Shown: positions 7,195 through 15,935 of the stretch, piece by piece
How the letters are laid out: each line of letters starts with the position of its first letter
Position numbering within the stretch: position 1 is the first letter of the stretch
From: Ectobacillus sp. JY-23
Lineage (GTDB): Bacteria; Bacillota; Bacilli; Bacillales; Bacillaceae_G
Assembly: GCF_023022965.1 (NCBI RefSeq)
Contig: NZ_CP095462.1
Coordinates: 2,170,001 to 2,234,000, forward strand
DNA: 64,000 bases
Direction of reading: 5' to 3'
Translations under genes and position numbers: made by a program
Notes under the pieces: model-generated
Database searches by the model: none
Seen by the model: the letters and a program-made list of their open reading frames with translations, nothing else
What the model was told of the DNA's origin: nothing

Positions 7195-7501
7195 GGCTCG
7201 CCCCTACCTTTCTACAGTTTGGTAAAAAGCTCATTATATACCTATTGTAGCAATGGTGTTTTAAGAGAGTGAAAAGGAATTGTTAAGTTTGGTTATGGAA
7301 TGTATTCAATTTAGGCACTTGGTATCACATGGCTACCATAATCTTTGAGGTAGAAGAGAAAATCGCCTAGTATAATGATGTTATTGGTTTTGTTGTATTT
7401 ACATTTGGCTTTGCTGGTGCTGTTTGAGTAGCTACAAATACCGGATTATAAACATATTCTGTAATAGCTGTTACAGTATTTGAGGAGCACTATACCCTCT
7501 T
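7195..7501. other. Intergenic gap between the DUF6904-like paralogs
   Basis: The part next to 7194 is the ribosome site and promoter region of copy 1; it shares the 15-mer GTTTGGTAAAAAGCT with 8390-8404. On the minus strand 7489-7367 is a 40-codon stretch without a stop, rich in Thr, Pro and Ala, ending in a TAG, but it has no start codon and I cannot name it. A dyad CTGTAATAG/CTGTTACAG lies near 7459-7476. Confidence 0.4.
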
Positions 7502-8251
7502 CTACCACTCAATTTCTTCCGGATACTCCACATTTAAACGCACATCATCAGGTGGACAGCCATACCGCGCCGCTGCTTCACGGACAATCTCACGGATGTC
7601 TTGATAGTCACCGTTCAATTCTGTCAGCCGTTTGGCCATCAAGCTAATGCTTTTCATCCGCTTTTCTTTGTTCATCTGTAAAAACTGCTCGTTCAGAACA
7701 TCTATGTATTGTGTTATATAACCCCCAACAGAGAAATAGCGGCCGTTCAACATATTCATCGTACGGCTGAACATATTTGGGGTTAATTCTTCCTTAAGAC
7801 ACGATGCGACAGCAGCTTGAAACATACGAACCTGTGCGATATTACGATCCCAGATGTTATGCTTATCCTGCAGATACGTAAAACGATCTTTTGATTGCTT
7901 AGCACCGTACAACTTTACAAAATCATTGAGCGCTATCGTAACGAATAACAGCTCGGGCCACAGCATTTGTATCGTCAAATACACATTCTTCTCGCTTGTA
8001 ATGACGGACATATATTTCATCTTGTCCGCATCCATCCCGTTGTCTATAAACGTAATATCGCGGTCTCCCATCAGCGCATGACGCAAATCATAGCACAGTG
8101 CAAACACCCGTATCTTCGCACTATAATAATGAGGGAAATCGTTCTCTTCTCCTGTAACTTCATGCAGTGCTTCATACAGTGCATCAAAGTCTAAAAAGTC
8201 ACCTGAAATAGTAACACCTGCATAATTCGGTGTTGTGTTGATTTGCAGCAT
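7502..8251 (-). CDS. Conserved hypothetical protein, DUF6904-like, copy 2
   Basis: 249 residues, paralogous to the preceding copy along its whole length with a short insertion in the middle (KDRFTYLQDKHNIWDR). Shared landmarks are GVTISGDFLDFDALYEALHE, LCYDLRHALMGDRDITF, LWPELLFVTIALNDFVK, GYITQYIDVLN and VRLNVEYPEE. No signal peptide or membrane segment. Function unknown. The ATG at 8251 follows GGCGAAGGG. The tandem duplication, plus the remnant of a third copy upstream, indicates local amplification of this family. Confidence 0.75.
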   Translation of the reverse strand: MLQINTTPNYAGVTISGDFLDFDALYEALHEVTGEENDFPHYYSAKIRVFALCYDLRHALMGDRDITFIDNGMDADKMKYMSVITSEKNVYLTIQMLWPELLFVTIALNDFVKLYGAKQSKDRFTYLQDKHNIWDRNIAQVRMFQAAVASCLKEELTPNMFSRTMNMLNGRYFSVGGYITQYIDVLNEQFLQMNKEKRMKSISLMAKRLTELNGDYQDIREIVREAAARYGCPPDDVRLNVEYPEEIEW

Positions 8252-8280
8252 CCCTTCGCCGCCTTTCCATTGTGATACAT

Positions 8281-8367
8281 CTATTGTAGCACATACAAAA
8301 AGGAGCTAAACAAACGTTTGATTAGCTCCTTTTCTGCAGTTTCAACCATTATCTTCATACGTATCAT
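8281..8367 (-). pseudogene. Scar of a third DUF6904-like copy (start region fused to terminator)
   Basis: On the minus strand, an ATG at 8367 begins MIRMK, close to MIHMK of copy 1, and the DNA upstream (8368-8430) resembles the upstream region of copy 1, including GTTTGGTAAAAAGCT and a GGGTAAGGACG ribosome-site area. Within a few codons the similarity ends and the frame runs into a perfect terminator-like hairpin (8298-8333), then stops after 29 codons at 8281. A terminator directly behind a start codon is best explained by deletion of the coding body of a third paralog. Confidence 0.45.
8298..8333 (-). terminator. Stranded terminator-like hairpin
   Basis: AAAAGGAGCTAA (8298-8309) pairs perfectly with TTAGCTCCTTTT (8322-8333); the loop itself contains CAAAC/GTTTG. 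It lies between two divergent genes where no transcript should end, and fits as the leftover terminator of the deleted third copy. Confidence 0.6.
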
Positions 8368-8591
8368 GTTTCGTCCTTACCCTTCCAAGGTTTGGTAAAA
8401 AGCTAGCTTTATACACTTTGTAACAACCACGTTTTCAGAAAGTATAAAGTTTTATTATAGAGTTGTGCATGTTAACTGGTTATATGACCAAGAATACTGC
8501 GAGATTCCTATGCTATAATACGTATAGTAATAGATATGCAAAACTAGTAATCTTTAGAAATAACATACTGAACATAAGGGGAAAAGAAAGA

Positions 8592-10631
8592 ATGAAAAGA
8601 TTCTATGTACTTTTATTGGTTTTCGCCGTTGTTTTTGCCCATCTTTCTTATTCAACAGACGTGAAGGCTGAAACAATCGAACCAACCATTTCCGTCAAGC
8701 TAGTAAACTATTTAGGCAATAAAAGTGAGATTACAATCAAGCCTTCTGGTACCTATTTAGTGAAAGATACGAAGCTGCAGCTCGAGGCGAATGTGGAGTA
8801 TCAGATTAAAGCCACAAGTGATGGCGTTTCATTACATAAAGGCAGTCAGCATCTAGGTGCATTCACGAGTTTGGAGGTTACACCCTTTAGAAGCAGTTCT
8901 ATCTTGTGGATTGGTAAGCAAGGTTATTTAGGCAATATTTTATTTACAAATGAAAGCGGAAAGTATGTCCGGCCCATCAATACATTGCCTTTAGAGGATT
9001 ATGTTAAAGGGGTTGTCCCGATGGAAATGCCCGCTTATTGGAACGCGGAGGCATTAAAGGCGCAAGCGGTGGCTGCTAGAACATATGCGTTAGGTTATAT
9101 CAATAAGGTCATTGATGATACCATTCGTTATCAGGTATACGGCGGCTATATGAATGATACTTGGTATAAAAACAGCAATCGAGCGGTAGATGAAACATTC
9201 GGCCAAGTACTAAAATATCAAGATGCACTGATTAGCGCTGTATTTTCAGCAAGCAACGGCGGAAGAACCGAATCCAATGCAAATGCCTGGGGAAGCACTG
9301 CCTTGCCTTACCTGACAATTAAGGGCGATCCCTATGACACTAGCATCTCATGGGAGCTAGCTTTGCAAAAAATGCAAATAGATCTGGCTAATAAAGACTT
9401 GAAGAATCCTGGTGCTTGGTGGGACGCGACAAAAGAAACGGATACAAACATCAGCAGTAACATCAAAGCATGGATGCTTGCAAATGGATATGCCGGCAAA
9501 GACATTAAAATCGTCAGCATTCCAAAGCTATCATTGTATGCACCCTCATCTGGGGGACGTGTGACGAAAGGTGATATCAGTATTACATACATCATTAAGG
9601 ATCAATTTGACTCTGCTGGCAAGCTGTCCGTACAGCAGTTGAATTTTACAGGTACAACAGCTGCCAAAATCAGAGCAATCATTGGTAATCGTGTGATATT
9701 GAGCTACCTCGTTACCGAGGCAGCTGAGAATGAAGCAACCATTACCATAAAAGGCAATGGTGATGGTCATGGTGTCGGCATGAGCCAGTACGGCGCTAAA
9801 AAAATGGGCGAGCTAGGTAAAACGTATCAAGAGATTGTAGCGTTTTATTATACAGGCACTACCCTTTCCTCTGTGTATCAAATCAGACCGGTCACAAAAC
9901 CACAAGTCAACCCAGTAGGTGACAGCGACAAAGTAGTAACAGGAGCGGCAGGTTCTGATGTAACGATAACAGTAAAGGGCAATGGAAGCATATTAGGAAG
10001 CGGGCAAGCAGATGCGGCTGGTGACTTTGCGGTTCCAATTCCTGTTCAAAAAGCGGGCACAAAGCTTACCATCACAGCGAGCGATCAGGCAGGACATGTG
10101 AGTGAAGTGACAGAAGCTGTGGTACAAGACAAGGCTCCATTAGCGCCAAACGTGAATATCATTACAGATAAAACTACCGCAGTAACAGGAACTGCGGAAG
10201 CCAATACGACTGTCTATGTGAAAGTGGGATCCACTCTTTTAGGTAGAAAAACAGTGGACTCCGCTGGCAGATTTTCTGTTCCTATTTCGGTGCAAAAAGC
10301 AGGGACAAAAATACGAGTCGTTGTACGCGACAGCAGCGGCAATTACAGCCCTTACACATCCGTGATGGTGCAGGATAAAACCGCTCCGTTAGCTCCGAAA
10401 GTAAATATAATTACAGATCAAGCTACAACCGTAACGGGCACAGCGGAAGCAAATGCGACTGTCTATGTAAAGGTTGGAGCCACTATCCTTGGTAGACAAA
10501 AGGTGAATACTGCTGGGGCCTTTTCTGTTTCTATTCCTGTCCAAACAGCAGGGATAAAAGTAAGAGTGGTTGTACGCGACAGCAGTGGCAATTACAGTCC
10601 TTATACAACAGTGACAGTGCAATCTATATAA
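8592..10631 (+). CDS. Secreted SpoIID/LytB-domain protein with three Ig-like repeats
   Basis: 679 residues from the ATG at 8592, which has AAGGGG upstream; the 43 extra codons upstream contain no ribosome site. A signal peptide (about 1-27, ending VKA) is followed by a SpoIID domain: LPLEDYVKGVVPMEMPA with the Glu expected for lytic transglycosylase activity, LKAQAVAARTYAL, FSASNGGRTE, and [17 protein letters not shown]. The last ~240 residues are three bacterial Ig-like (Big_6-type) modules of about 80 residues; modules 2 and 3 are near duplicates (VVVRDSSGNYSPYT in both). SpoIID enzymes cut denuded glycan strands; the Ig modules suggest extracellular wall binding rather than a role in engulfment. 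The true sporulation spoIID is at 50530-51534. Confidence 0.85.
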   Translation: MKRFYVLLLVFAVVFAHLSYSTDVKAETIEPTISVKLVNYLGNKSEITIKPSGTYLVKDTKLQLEANVEYQIKATSDGVSLHKGSQHLGAFTSLEVTPFRSSSILWIGKQGYLGNILFTNESGKYVRPINTLPLEDYVKGVVPMEMPAYWNAEALKAQAVAARTYALGYINKVIDDTIRYQVYGGYMNDTWYKNSNRAVDETFGQVLKYQDALISAVFSASNGGRTESNANAWGSTALPYLTIKGDPYDTSISWELALQKMQIDLANKDLKNPGAWWDATKETDTNISSNIKAWMLANGYAGKDIKIVSIPKLSLYAPSSGGRVTKGDISITYIIKDQFDSAGKLSVQQLNFTGTTAAKIRAIIGNRVILSYLVTEAAENEATITIKGNGDGHGVGMSQYGAKKMGELGKTYQEIVAFYYTGTTLSSVYQIRPVTKPQVNPVGDSDKVVTGAAGSDVTITVKGNGSILGSGQADAAGDFAVPIPVQKAGTKLTITASDQAGHVSEVTEAVVQDKAPLAPNVNIITDKTTAVTGTAEANTTVYVKVGSTLLGRKTVDSAGRFSVPISVQKAGTKIRVVVRDSSGNYSPYTSVMVQDKTAPLAPKVNIITDQATTVTGTAEANATVYVKVGATILGRQKVNTAGAFSVSIPVQTAGIKVRVVVRDSSGNYSPYTTVTVQSI

Positions 10632-10680
10632 GATAAAAACGGACACGTGTAGATATACACTCTAAACATGGTACAAATGA

Positions 10681-10714
10681 AAAAACTCCTTATACCGTGA
10701 TATAGGGAGTTTTT
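10681..10714 (+). terminator. Terminator after the SpoIID/Ig gene
   Basis: AAAAACTCCTTATA and TATAGGGAGTTTTT make a 14-bp stem with one G-U pair around CCGTGA, ending in a T run. Confidence 0.8.
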
Positions 10715-10752
10715 TATATGAACATCTAGAAGGAAGCCTCTGTAATGCCTGC

Positions 10753-10869
10753 TTACAAAAAACGTGTATGATCAGCATACTGTATATCCACATGAATTAA
10801 CGATTGTAGCTCGTACCAATAATTATCCAACCAATCCTCTAAACGAGGCTTTTTTATTTCTACAGTACC
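10753..10869 (-). pseudogene. Possible 3' remnant of an unidentified gene
   Basis: In the otherwise empty 10715-11160 gap, the minus strand has a 38-codon frame without a start codon that reads as ordinary protein: PRLEDWLDNYWYELQSLIHV then a short tail ending in RFL and TAA. Its upstream boundary is a stop codon. The aromatic, amphipathic composition is unlike a random frame in AT-rich DNA, so I read it as the C-terminal end of a deleted gene. No family recognised. The rest of the gap shows nothing I can support. Confidence 0.3.
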
Positions 10870-11162
10870 TTAATCTTACCTTACTCTCCCAAGGGTTTCA
10901 AGAGATAAAATGTATGTGCTCATGCTTTCTTTACTAGGCACAAAAGTATTATGTAAACTGGAGCTTGTATATTTCATTTTATATTATTTTAATATAAACG
11001 AAACGGATATTAAACCTTTATTTCATCGTCATATTAATTATTTCACAATTAATGTATGCAACCCTCTGTTTTTTGGCGTATATGACCGCATACGTGTTAT
11101 TTTTTGGTTACTACGATGTTCAGGTTTTCATTCCTTCCCTTTGTTACCTCTTACCCTTTAAA

Positions 11163-11196
11163 GAAGAAACAGCAAGTATATCCTTGCTGCTTCCTT
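11163..11196 (-). terminator. Terminator of galU
   Basis: Arms 11166-11176 and 11183-11193 (GAAACAGCAAG / CTTGCTGCTTC) pair with one wobble; TTCTTT follows on the minus strand, three bases after the galU stop. Confidence 0.7.
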
Positions 11197-11198
11197 TT

Positions 11199-12086
11199 TT
11201 ACTCACTTACAACTACTTCACGATCTAACATTCCTTGCATTAAACGAAGCACACCTTCTTTTAATTCAGGATGCTGCAGTGCAAACTCAATCGTTGTCTC
11301 AATAAAACCAAGCTTCTCTCCTACATCATAGCGTCTACCTTCAAAGTCGTAGGCAAACACGCGCTGAATTTCGTTTAGCTTTTGGATTGCATCCGTTAGC
11401 TGAATCTCGCCGCCCGCACCTGTTTCTTGCTTTTCTAAGAAGGCAAAGATTTCTGGCGTTAAAATATAGCGGCCCATGATTGCTAGGTTAGAAGGCGCAG
11501 TGCCCTGCTTTGGCTTTTCAACAAAGTTGCGAACACCATAGCGGCGACCTGTTTGGCTAATTGGGTCCACAATGCCATAGCGATGTGTTACGTTTTCTGG
11601 TACCGTTTGTACCCCAATCACAGATGATAAGGTACGTTCATATTCATCCATTAACTGACGCAAGCATGGTGTTTCGGCTTGTACAATATCGTCACCAAGC
11701 AGGACCGCAAACGGCTCATCACCAATAAACTTACGCGCACACCAAATCGCATGACCTAAGCCTTTTGGTTCTTTTTGGCGAATATAATGAATGTCTACCA
11801 TTTTAGAAGACTTTTGCACTTCTTCTAGTAGAGCGTATTTTTCTTTTTCTAATAGATTTTGTTCCAGTTCAAACGCATGATCAAAGTGATCTTCAATAGC
11901 ACGTTTGCCTTTACCTGTTACGATGATGATATCTTCAATACCAGAAGCAACCGCTTCTTCCACTATGTACTGAATCGTTGGCTTGTCCACAATTGGCAGC
12001 ATTTCTTTCGGCATAGCTTTTGTAGCCGGGAGGAAGCGTGTTCCCAGACCGGCAGCCGGGATAATGGCTTTTTTTACTGTCTTCAT
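11199..12086 (-). CDS. galU: UTP-glucose-1-phosphate uridylyltransferase
   Basis: 295 residues, the family's usual length. It makes UDP-glucose from glucose-1-phosphate and UTP. The nucleotide-binding N-terminus [19 protein letters not shown], the LGDDIV metal-binding region, VEKPK and the [10 protein letters not shown] block are all intact. It is the GalU/GtaB type of Firmicutes. The ATG follows AGGAGG at seven bases. UDP-glucose feeds teichoic acid glucosylation, glycolipids and, here, possibly the polysaccharide cluster between 18463 and 37682. It is a single-gene unit with its own terminator and a long AT-rich upstream region. Confidence 0.95.
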   Translation of the reverse strand: MKTVKKAIIPAAGLGTRFLPATKAMPKEMLPIVDKPTIQYIVEEAVASGIEDIIIVTGKGKRAIEDHFDHAFELEQNLLEKEKYALLEEVQKSSKMVDIHYIRQKEPKGLGHAIWCARKFIGDEPFAVLLGDDIVQAETPCLRQLMDEYERTLSSVIGVQTVPENVTHRYGIVDPISQTGRRYGVRNFVEKPKQGTAPSNLAIMGRYILTPEIFAFLEKQETGAGGEIQLTDAIQKLNEIQRVFAYDFEGRRYDVGEKLGFIETTIEFALQHPELKEGVLRLMQGMLDREVVVSE

Positions 12087-12411
12087 ATATTCCTCCTACA
12101 GCACTTTATGATGAAACTCAAACTAAAACAACCTCTTAAAAATAAAATATTCAGATTTAAGGTTTATGAACCTATTATTTTCTTCAATGAACAGAATCTA
12201 ATTACCTTTTCATTTAACTTCACATTTAAAAATGTTATAAGCTTTAAAGTATTTAATATTCTTTATAAAGAACATTATAGTTCATATTATATAGAATATA
12301 AAGAATAAATTTATCCTAATATTATTATTTAAAACTATACACTTATAATTATAAACATTATATTACCCATTACAATCATTATTTTACATTAATTTAATTT
12401 ATCTGCGACAA
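12087..12411. other. AT-rich upstream region of galU
   Basis: About 325 bases, made almost wholly of A and T and much poorer in GC than the flanking genes. No open frame with protein-like character was seen. It must hold the galU promoter, but the composition gives many chance -10 boxes and I do not place one. Confidence 0.4.
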
Positions 12412-12433
12412 AAAAGACCGCCGCAGCGATCTT
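12412..12433 (-). terminator. Terminator of fabZ
   Basis: AAGACCGC (12414-12421) and GCGATCTT (12426-12433) pair across CGCA, with one G-U pair on the minus strand, and a run of T follows on that strand. It overlaps the fabZ stop codon. Confidence 0.75.
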
Positions 12434-12866
12434 ATTCCTTCTTATCTCCTAATGCAAATGTAATCTCCGCTTCACATGCCACTTCGCCGTCTACTGTTGC
12501 GACTGCCTTTCCTTTTCCGATTGGACCGCGCACGCGTGTAAGCTCAACCTCAAGGCGTAGCTGGTCGCCAGGGCGTACTTGCTTTTTAAAGCGGCAGTTT
12601 TCAATGCCGGCAAAAAAGGCGATGCGACCGCGGTTTTCTTCTTTTTTGAGTACAGCTACTGCACCGACCTGCGCTAATGCCTCGACGATAAGAACACCTG
12701 GCATTACGGCGTAGCCTGGGAAGTGACCGTTAAAGAATTCTTCATTGGCACTGACATTTTTAATACCGATGGCACGTACGCCTTCTTCGACTTCTAAAAT
12801 GCGATCTACTAATAAAAACGGATAGCGGTGCGGAATAATTTCTTTAATTTGTTCGATATCCAACAT
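12432..12866 (-). CDS. fabZ: 3-hydroxyacyl-[acyl-carrier-protein] dehydratase
   Basis: 144 residues from the ATG at 12866. AAGGAG at 12880-12875 lies eight bases before it, so the GTG at 12875 is rejected because it sits inside the ribosome site. FabZ removes water from 3-hydroxyacyl-ACP in fatty acid synthesis. The hot-dog fold motifs are complete: [30 protein letters not shown] with catalytic His and, further on, the EALAQVGA helix with catalytic Glu. Monocistronic, with its own terminator. A FapR-like dyad directly upstream suggests control with lipid synthesis. Confidence 0.95.
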   Translation of the reverse strand: MLDIEQIKEIIPHRYPFLLVDRILEVEEGVRAIGIKNVSANEEFFNGHFPGYAVMPGVLIVEALAQVGAVAVLKKEENRGRIAFFAGIENCRFKKQVRPGDQLRLEVELTRVRGPIGKGKAVATVDGEVACEAEITFALGDKKE

Positions 12867-12879
12867 ATAATCCACTCCT

Positions 12880-12896
12880 TTAGTATCTGGTCATAA
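12880..12896 (-). promoter_or_regulatory. FapR-like operator before fabZ
   Basis: TTAGTATCTGGTCATAA matches 14 of 17 positions of the FapR dyad as I remember it (TTAGTACCTRRTACTAA). It abuts the fabZ ribosome site. FapR represses fatty acid and phospholipid genes in Bacillus when malonyl-CoA is low. The consensus is from memory and one half-site is degraded, so this is tentative. Confidence 0.35.
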
Positions 12897-12965
12897 AAGT
12901 TACATACAATTTATATTATCACACTTGTAAGCAAAGAAGTCTATGTAATTTTTCGGATGCATACT

Positions 12966-13145
12966 AAAAAGCGCACATGAATCACCATGTACGCTAAAAT
13001 ATAAAAAAAATGCACACACTCTTCCGGTTTGCAAATGACGATTTCTCGACAAGTGACACGGAGGCCGAAATGAGCGTGTGACCAAGTTAGGGGAAAGGCA
13101 ATATGCAGTGTTCATTCATAAATTGAAATGAAGCATCTTGCCTCA
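12966..13145 (-). ncRNA. Candidate structured RNA (or fabZ leader) ending in a terminator
   Basis: Read on the minus strand, three structures follow one another. First a hairpin (13143-13097, GGCAAGATGC with GCATATTGCC, one mismatch). Then a 15-bp stem (CACACGCTC plus TTTCGG pairing with CCGGAA plus GAGTGTGTG, 13076-13013) closing a domain with an exposed CCTCC and a GAAA-capped inner helix. Last a terminator (AGCGTACATG / CATGTGCGCT, 12995-12970) followed by a T run. Non-Watson-Crick positions in the long stem and in the terminator are G-U only when read on the minus strand, so that is the likely sense. It sits between the subtilase terminator and fabZ, so it could be a free small RNA or a fabZ leader attenuator. 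A TATAAT lies near 13165. No known family recognised. Confidence 0.45.
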
Positions 13146-13367
13146 TGTGTCGTATTCGTCTTTATTATATGACGACTGACAACAAAAAGGAAATGGCAAA
13201 TATCCCAAAATTGCCGAAATATAGACAATATCTTTCAATTTTGCTTTGTTTTCCTCGAATTTTCTCACGTTTTTATGAAAAGTAAGAAAATTTACTAGAT
13301 TATTTGAGAAATATATGACTGCTTTAAAAAGCTTGATTGATTTATGCACGTATCTCTCTTTCACTAA

Positions 13368-13397
13368 AAATGAGACACCTGTACAGGTGCCTCATTT
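13368..13397 (-). terminator. Terminator of the 844-residue subtilase
   Basis: AAATGAGACACCTG (13368-13381) pairs with CAGGTGCCTCATTT (13384-13397) over 14 bp with one wobble; only two bases remain in the loop as drawn, so the top few pairs open. Confidence 0.75.
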
Positions 13398-13400
13398 CAT

Positions 13401-15935
13401 TTATTTTACTTTCACAATGCTCTTTCCACTTACATTCTTCGCACCATCTGTCGCTGTAATTGTGAGCTCTGTCCCTGTTTTTTGTTTTGCAATGGCGATA
13501 GAAAAACGACCTTTGCTGTTTGCTTTGCCTGTTCCAATCGTTTTTGTACCGCTCATTACGGTTACAACTGCACCTGCTTCGGTTTGTCCGATGACAGATG
13601 TAGATTTACTACTTACCGTCTCGACAGTTGGCTTGGCCGGTGGTGTAGCATCTTTTACAGGAATTGCGACCGGATCACCAACAACACCTTTGTCACTGAT
13701 AGCCGATACATGCAGAACAGTCCCCGCTTTTTGTGCTTTAATTTTAATTGTGTAGTTTCCTTTTGCATCAACCGGGGCGTTACCTATAATGGATTTGCCA
13801 TTTTTGACAATAATAGATTGCGCCTTTGCTGTTCCTGTGATGACCGTATCGTTGTCATCTACCGGTTTTACAGTTGGTTTTGCAGGCTTTGGATAGGCAA
13901 AGCCAAGCGCATGCAAGACGCGAGATGCATCTAGGCGGCCGCTGCCGTATTCTTCATCATAACCCAGTGCACCTAAATCTACTGTGTTCTTTGTTAGGAT
14001 TTGCTGTACTTCATTAGGCTTTACATTCGGCTTAATGGAGTAAATTAAGCCAGCTATAGCCGCAACGTGCGGCGCGGCCATTGATGTACCAGACAAGTAC
14101 ATCACTTCACCGTCATGCATCAAGCTTGGAATTCCTACACCCGGTGCGACAATATCTAAGCCCTTGCCAAAGTTGGAGAACTCGGCACGCATATCAGCAG
14201 GATCTGTTGCACCTACACTAATTACATATTCGGAGCTTGCCGGATAGCTTAGCTGTCCTTCTCCGTCGTTACCAGCTGCCGCAACAACTGTAACTCCTTT
14301 TTGCTTTGCATAAATCAATTGCTTTTCAATGGTCTCACTAAACTCGCTAGAGCCAAGGCTTAGGTTAATGACCTTTGCCCCTTTATCTACCGCATGGCGA
14401 ATACCTAGTGCAATTTGTTCCACCGTACCACCGCCATCTGCATCCAATACTTTTACAGGCAGGATGTTAGCAAACGGGTTGATACCTGTCATCGAATAGC
14501 TGTTGTTGCCTAATGCCGCGATCGTTCCTGCGACATGTGTGCCGTGGTCATTATCATCAATGGCATCATCATCTTCATTTACGAAGTCTTTATCTAGATC
14601 TGTGCGTACAACAGACTTTAAATCTTGCACTGTGTAATTGGTGCCTGTATCAACGACTGCAATCAGCGTATTATTATATTTTTTGCCAGCTAAAAGGCTG
14701 ATGATATCCTTATAGCGGATGTCAGCTCCTTTTTCGCCGCCTGCTTGACCATTATTTTCCAGAGACCAATGATATTGGTATTGAATATCGTTTGCGAACG
14801 AGCGCACGATGTGATTTGGCTCTGCATATGTAACGGCCGGATGGTTTTGCAATAATGCAGCTAGTTCTTCTGGTGATTGATTGCCTTCATATTTCAAAAC
14901 GTATGTATTCGCAATTGCAACACCCTTTGCTGTCATTGCCTCTACCTTGACCTGCTTGCCAGATAGAGCTCCCGCCGCCTTTACCATCGCATCTTTGGCA
15001 GCTGTATTGTTTACAGAGACGATAATCTCGTTGTTTACGTATTTCTTTGATTTTTGCTTGAGCTGCAGCTGCTCAACCAATACATTCAGTTTTTTACCTT
15101 TAATTCCGACAGCATTGACTGTCGTCCACTGTGCATTTACTTCTTTTGTTACAGATGTCGTGGATTTGCTTAATACAAGATCCTTTAATCCAATGATAGT
15201 TTGATAGTCTTTATCTGTGATGGTATAATCGCTATTTTTACCCTTTGCAATTTTTTCAAGCTCCTCTAGCAATGGTCGTAACTGCTCGAGGTATTTTAAA
15301 ATTTCATCGCGATACTTTTTATCCTTTACCACATCAAACACAGTTGTAGCCGATACCTTATAATACAAGGAAGTAATTTCTTTTCCGACCTTTGTTTGGT
15401 TTAGTAAAGAGTCACGAATGGTACGCATGCTCGCAAGTGTTTGAAGGCTTGTTTTTTGTCCTTTAACAGATTCCTCAATCATACACATACCGCCATCCTC
15501 TTCGCGCTCACCCGGCGGTTTTGTGACAGCTTCTGTATTGATTGTGTAATCACCTGCAGCTTCCGCTACTACTTTAATATAGTAAGGACCTGTCCAAGCA
15601 AGTGGATACTCTAATCCATCCACTCGATTTTCATAATTTGCATATGTAAACTCATTTTGTGCACTTTGTAGGTCTGCATACACGGTAAAGTGCGGTGTAC
15701 TTGTACCGCTCACCGTGAAAAACACGTGACTTGCAGTAGACACGTTTTTCCCTGGAGAGATTTTAAACCACGCTTCTTCTCCAGCCTTTAGCTTTCCTGT
15801 TGCTGGTGTACCGAACTTCAGCTCGACAGCCTTGTCCATTGGGGCTGCGGCAGTGCGAAGTGGACTGAGAATAGATAGAATGAAAGTAAAACAGATTAGC
15901 AAACTATAAACCTTTTTCATTCGCTTTGACATCAT
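13401..15935 (-). CDS. Secreted subtilisin-like serine protease with Ig-like C-terminus
   Basis: 844 residues. A signal peptide (about 1-31, ending TAAA) is followed by a beta-rich domain resembling pre-peptidase modules (about 35-135), a helical Lys/Leu-rich segment (150-260), an inhibitor-type propeptide region (about 298-378, ending YAEPNH), and the S8 catalytic domain: AVVDTG (Asp429), DHGTHVAG (His464), AAAGND (oxyanion Asn) and SGTSMAAPHVA (Ser618). Two Ig-like modules of the kind in the SpoIID/Ig protein at 8592 close the chain. It should be an active extracellular or wall-associated protease. The ATG follows GAGGAG at nine bases. The helical insert before the propeptide is unusual for the family. 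Confidence 0.9.
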   Translation of the reverse strand: MMSKRMKKVYSLLICFTFILSILSPLRTAAAPMDKAVELKFGTPATGKLKAGEEAWFKISPGKNVSTASHVFFTVSGTSTPHFTVYADLQSAQNEFTYANYENRVDGLEYPLAWTGPYYIKVVAEAAGDYTINTEAVTKPPGEREEDGGMCMIEESVKGQKTSLQTLASMRTIRDSLLNQTKVGKEITSLYYKVSATTVFDVVKDKKYRDEILKYLEQLRPLLEELEKIAKGKNSDYTITDKDYQTIIGLKDLVLSKSTTSVTKEVNAQWTTVNAVGIKGKKLNVLVEQLQLKQKSKKYVNNEIIVSVNNTAAKDAMVKAAGALSGKQVKVEAMTAKGVAIANTYVLKYEGNQSPEELAALLQNHPAVTYAEPNHIVRSFANDIQYQYHWSLENNGQAGGEKGADIRYKDIISLLAGKKYNNTLIAVVDTGTNYTVQDLKSVVRTDLDKDFVNEDDDAIDDNDHGTHVAGTIAALGNNSYSMTGINPFANILPVKVLDADGGGTVEQIALGIRHAVDKGAKVINLSLGSSEFSETIEKQLIYAKQKGVTVVAAAGNDGEGQLSYPASSEYVISVGATDPADMRAEFSNFGKGLDIVAPGVGIPSLMHDGEVMYLSGTSMAAPHVAAIAGLIYSIKPNVKPNEVQQILTKNTVDLGALGYDEEYGSGRLDASRVLHALGFAYPKPAKPTVKPVDDNDTVITGTAKAQSIIVKNGKSIIGNAPVDAKGNYTIKIKAQKAGTVLHVSAISDKGVVGDPVAIPVKDATPPAKPTVETVSSKSTSVIGQTEAGAVVTVMSGTKTIGTGKANSKGRFSIAIAKQKTGTELTITATDGAKNVSGKSIVKVK

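Noticed and set aside
7367-7489. 40-codon Thr/Pro/Ala-rich minus-strand stretch ending in TAG
   Set aside because: No start codon, no recognisable family, and low-complexity composition; kept only as a note on the gap.
10730-10860. Possible small RNA using AAGCCTC ... GAGGCTTTTTT as a long-range stem
   Set aside because: The 110-base interior shows no further structure, and part of it reads as a protein remnant on the other strand.
12900-13364. Two ~72-codon minus-strand frames upstream of fabZ
   Set aside because: Cys/Phe/Tyr-rich random composition, no ribosome site, and overlap with the RNA-like structures.
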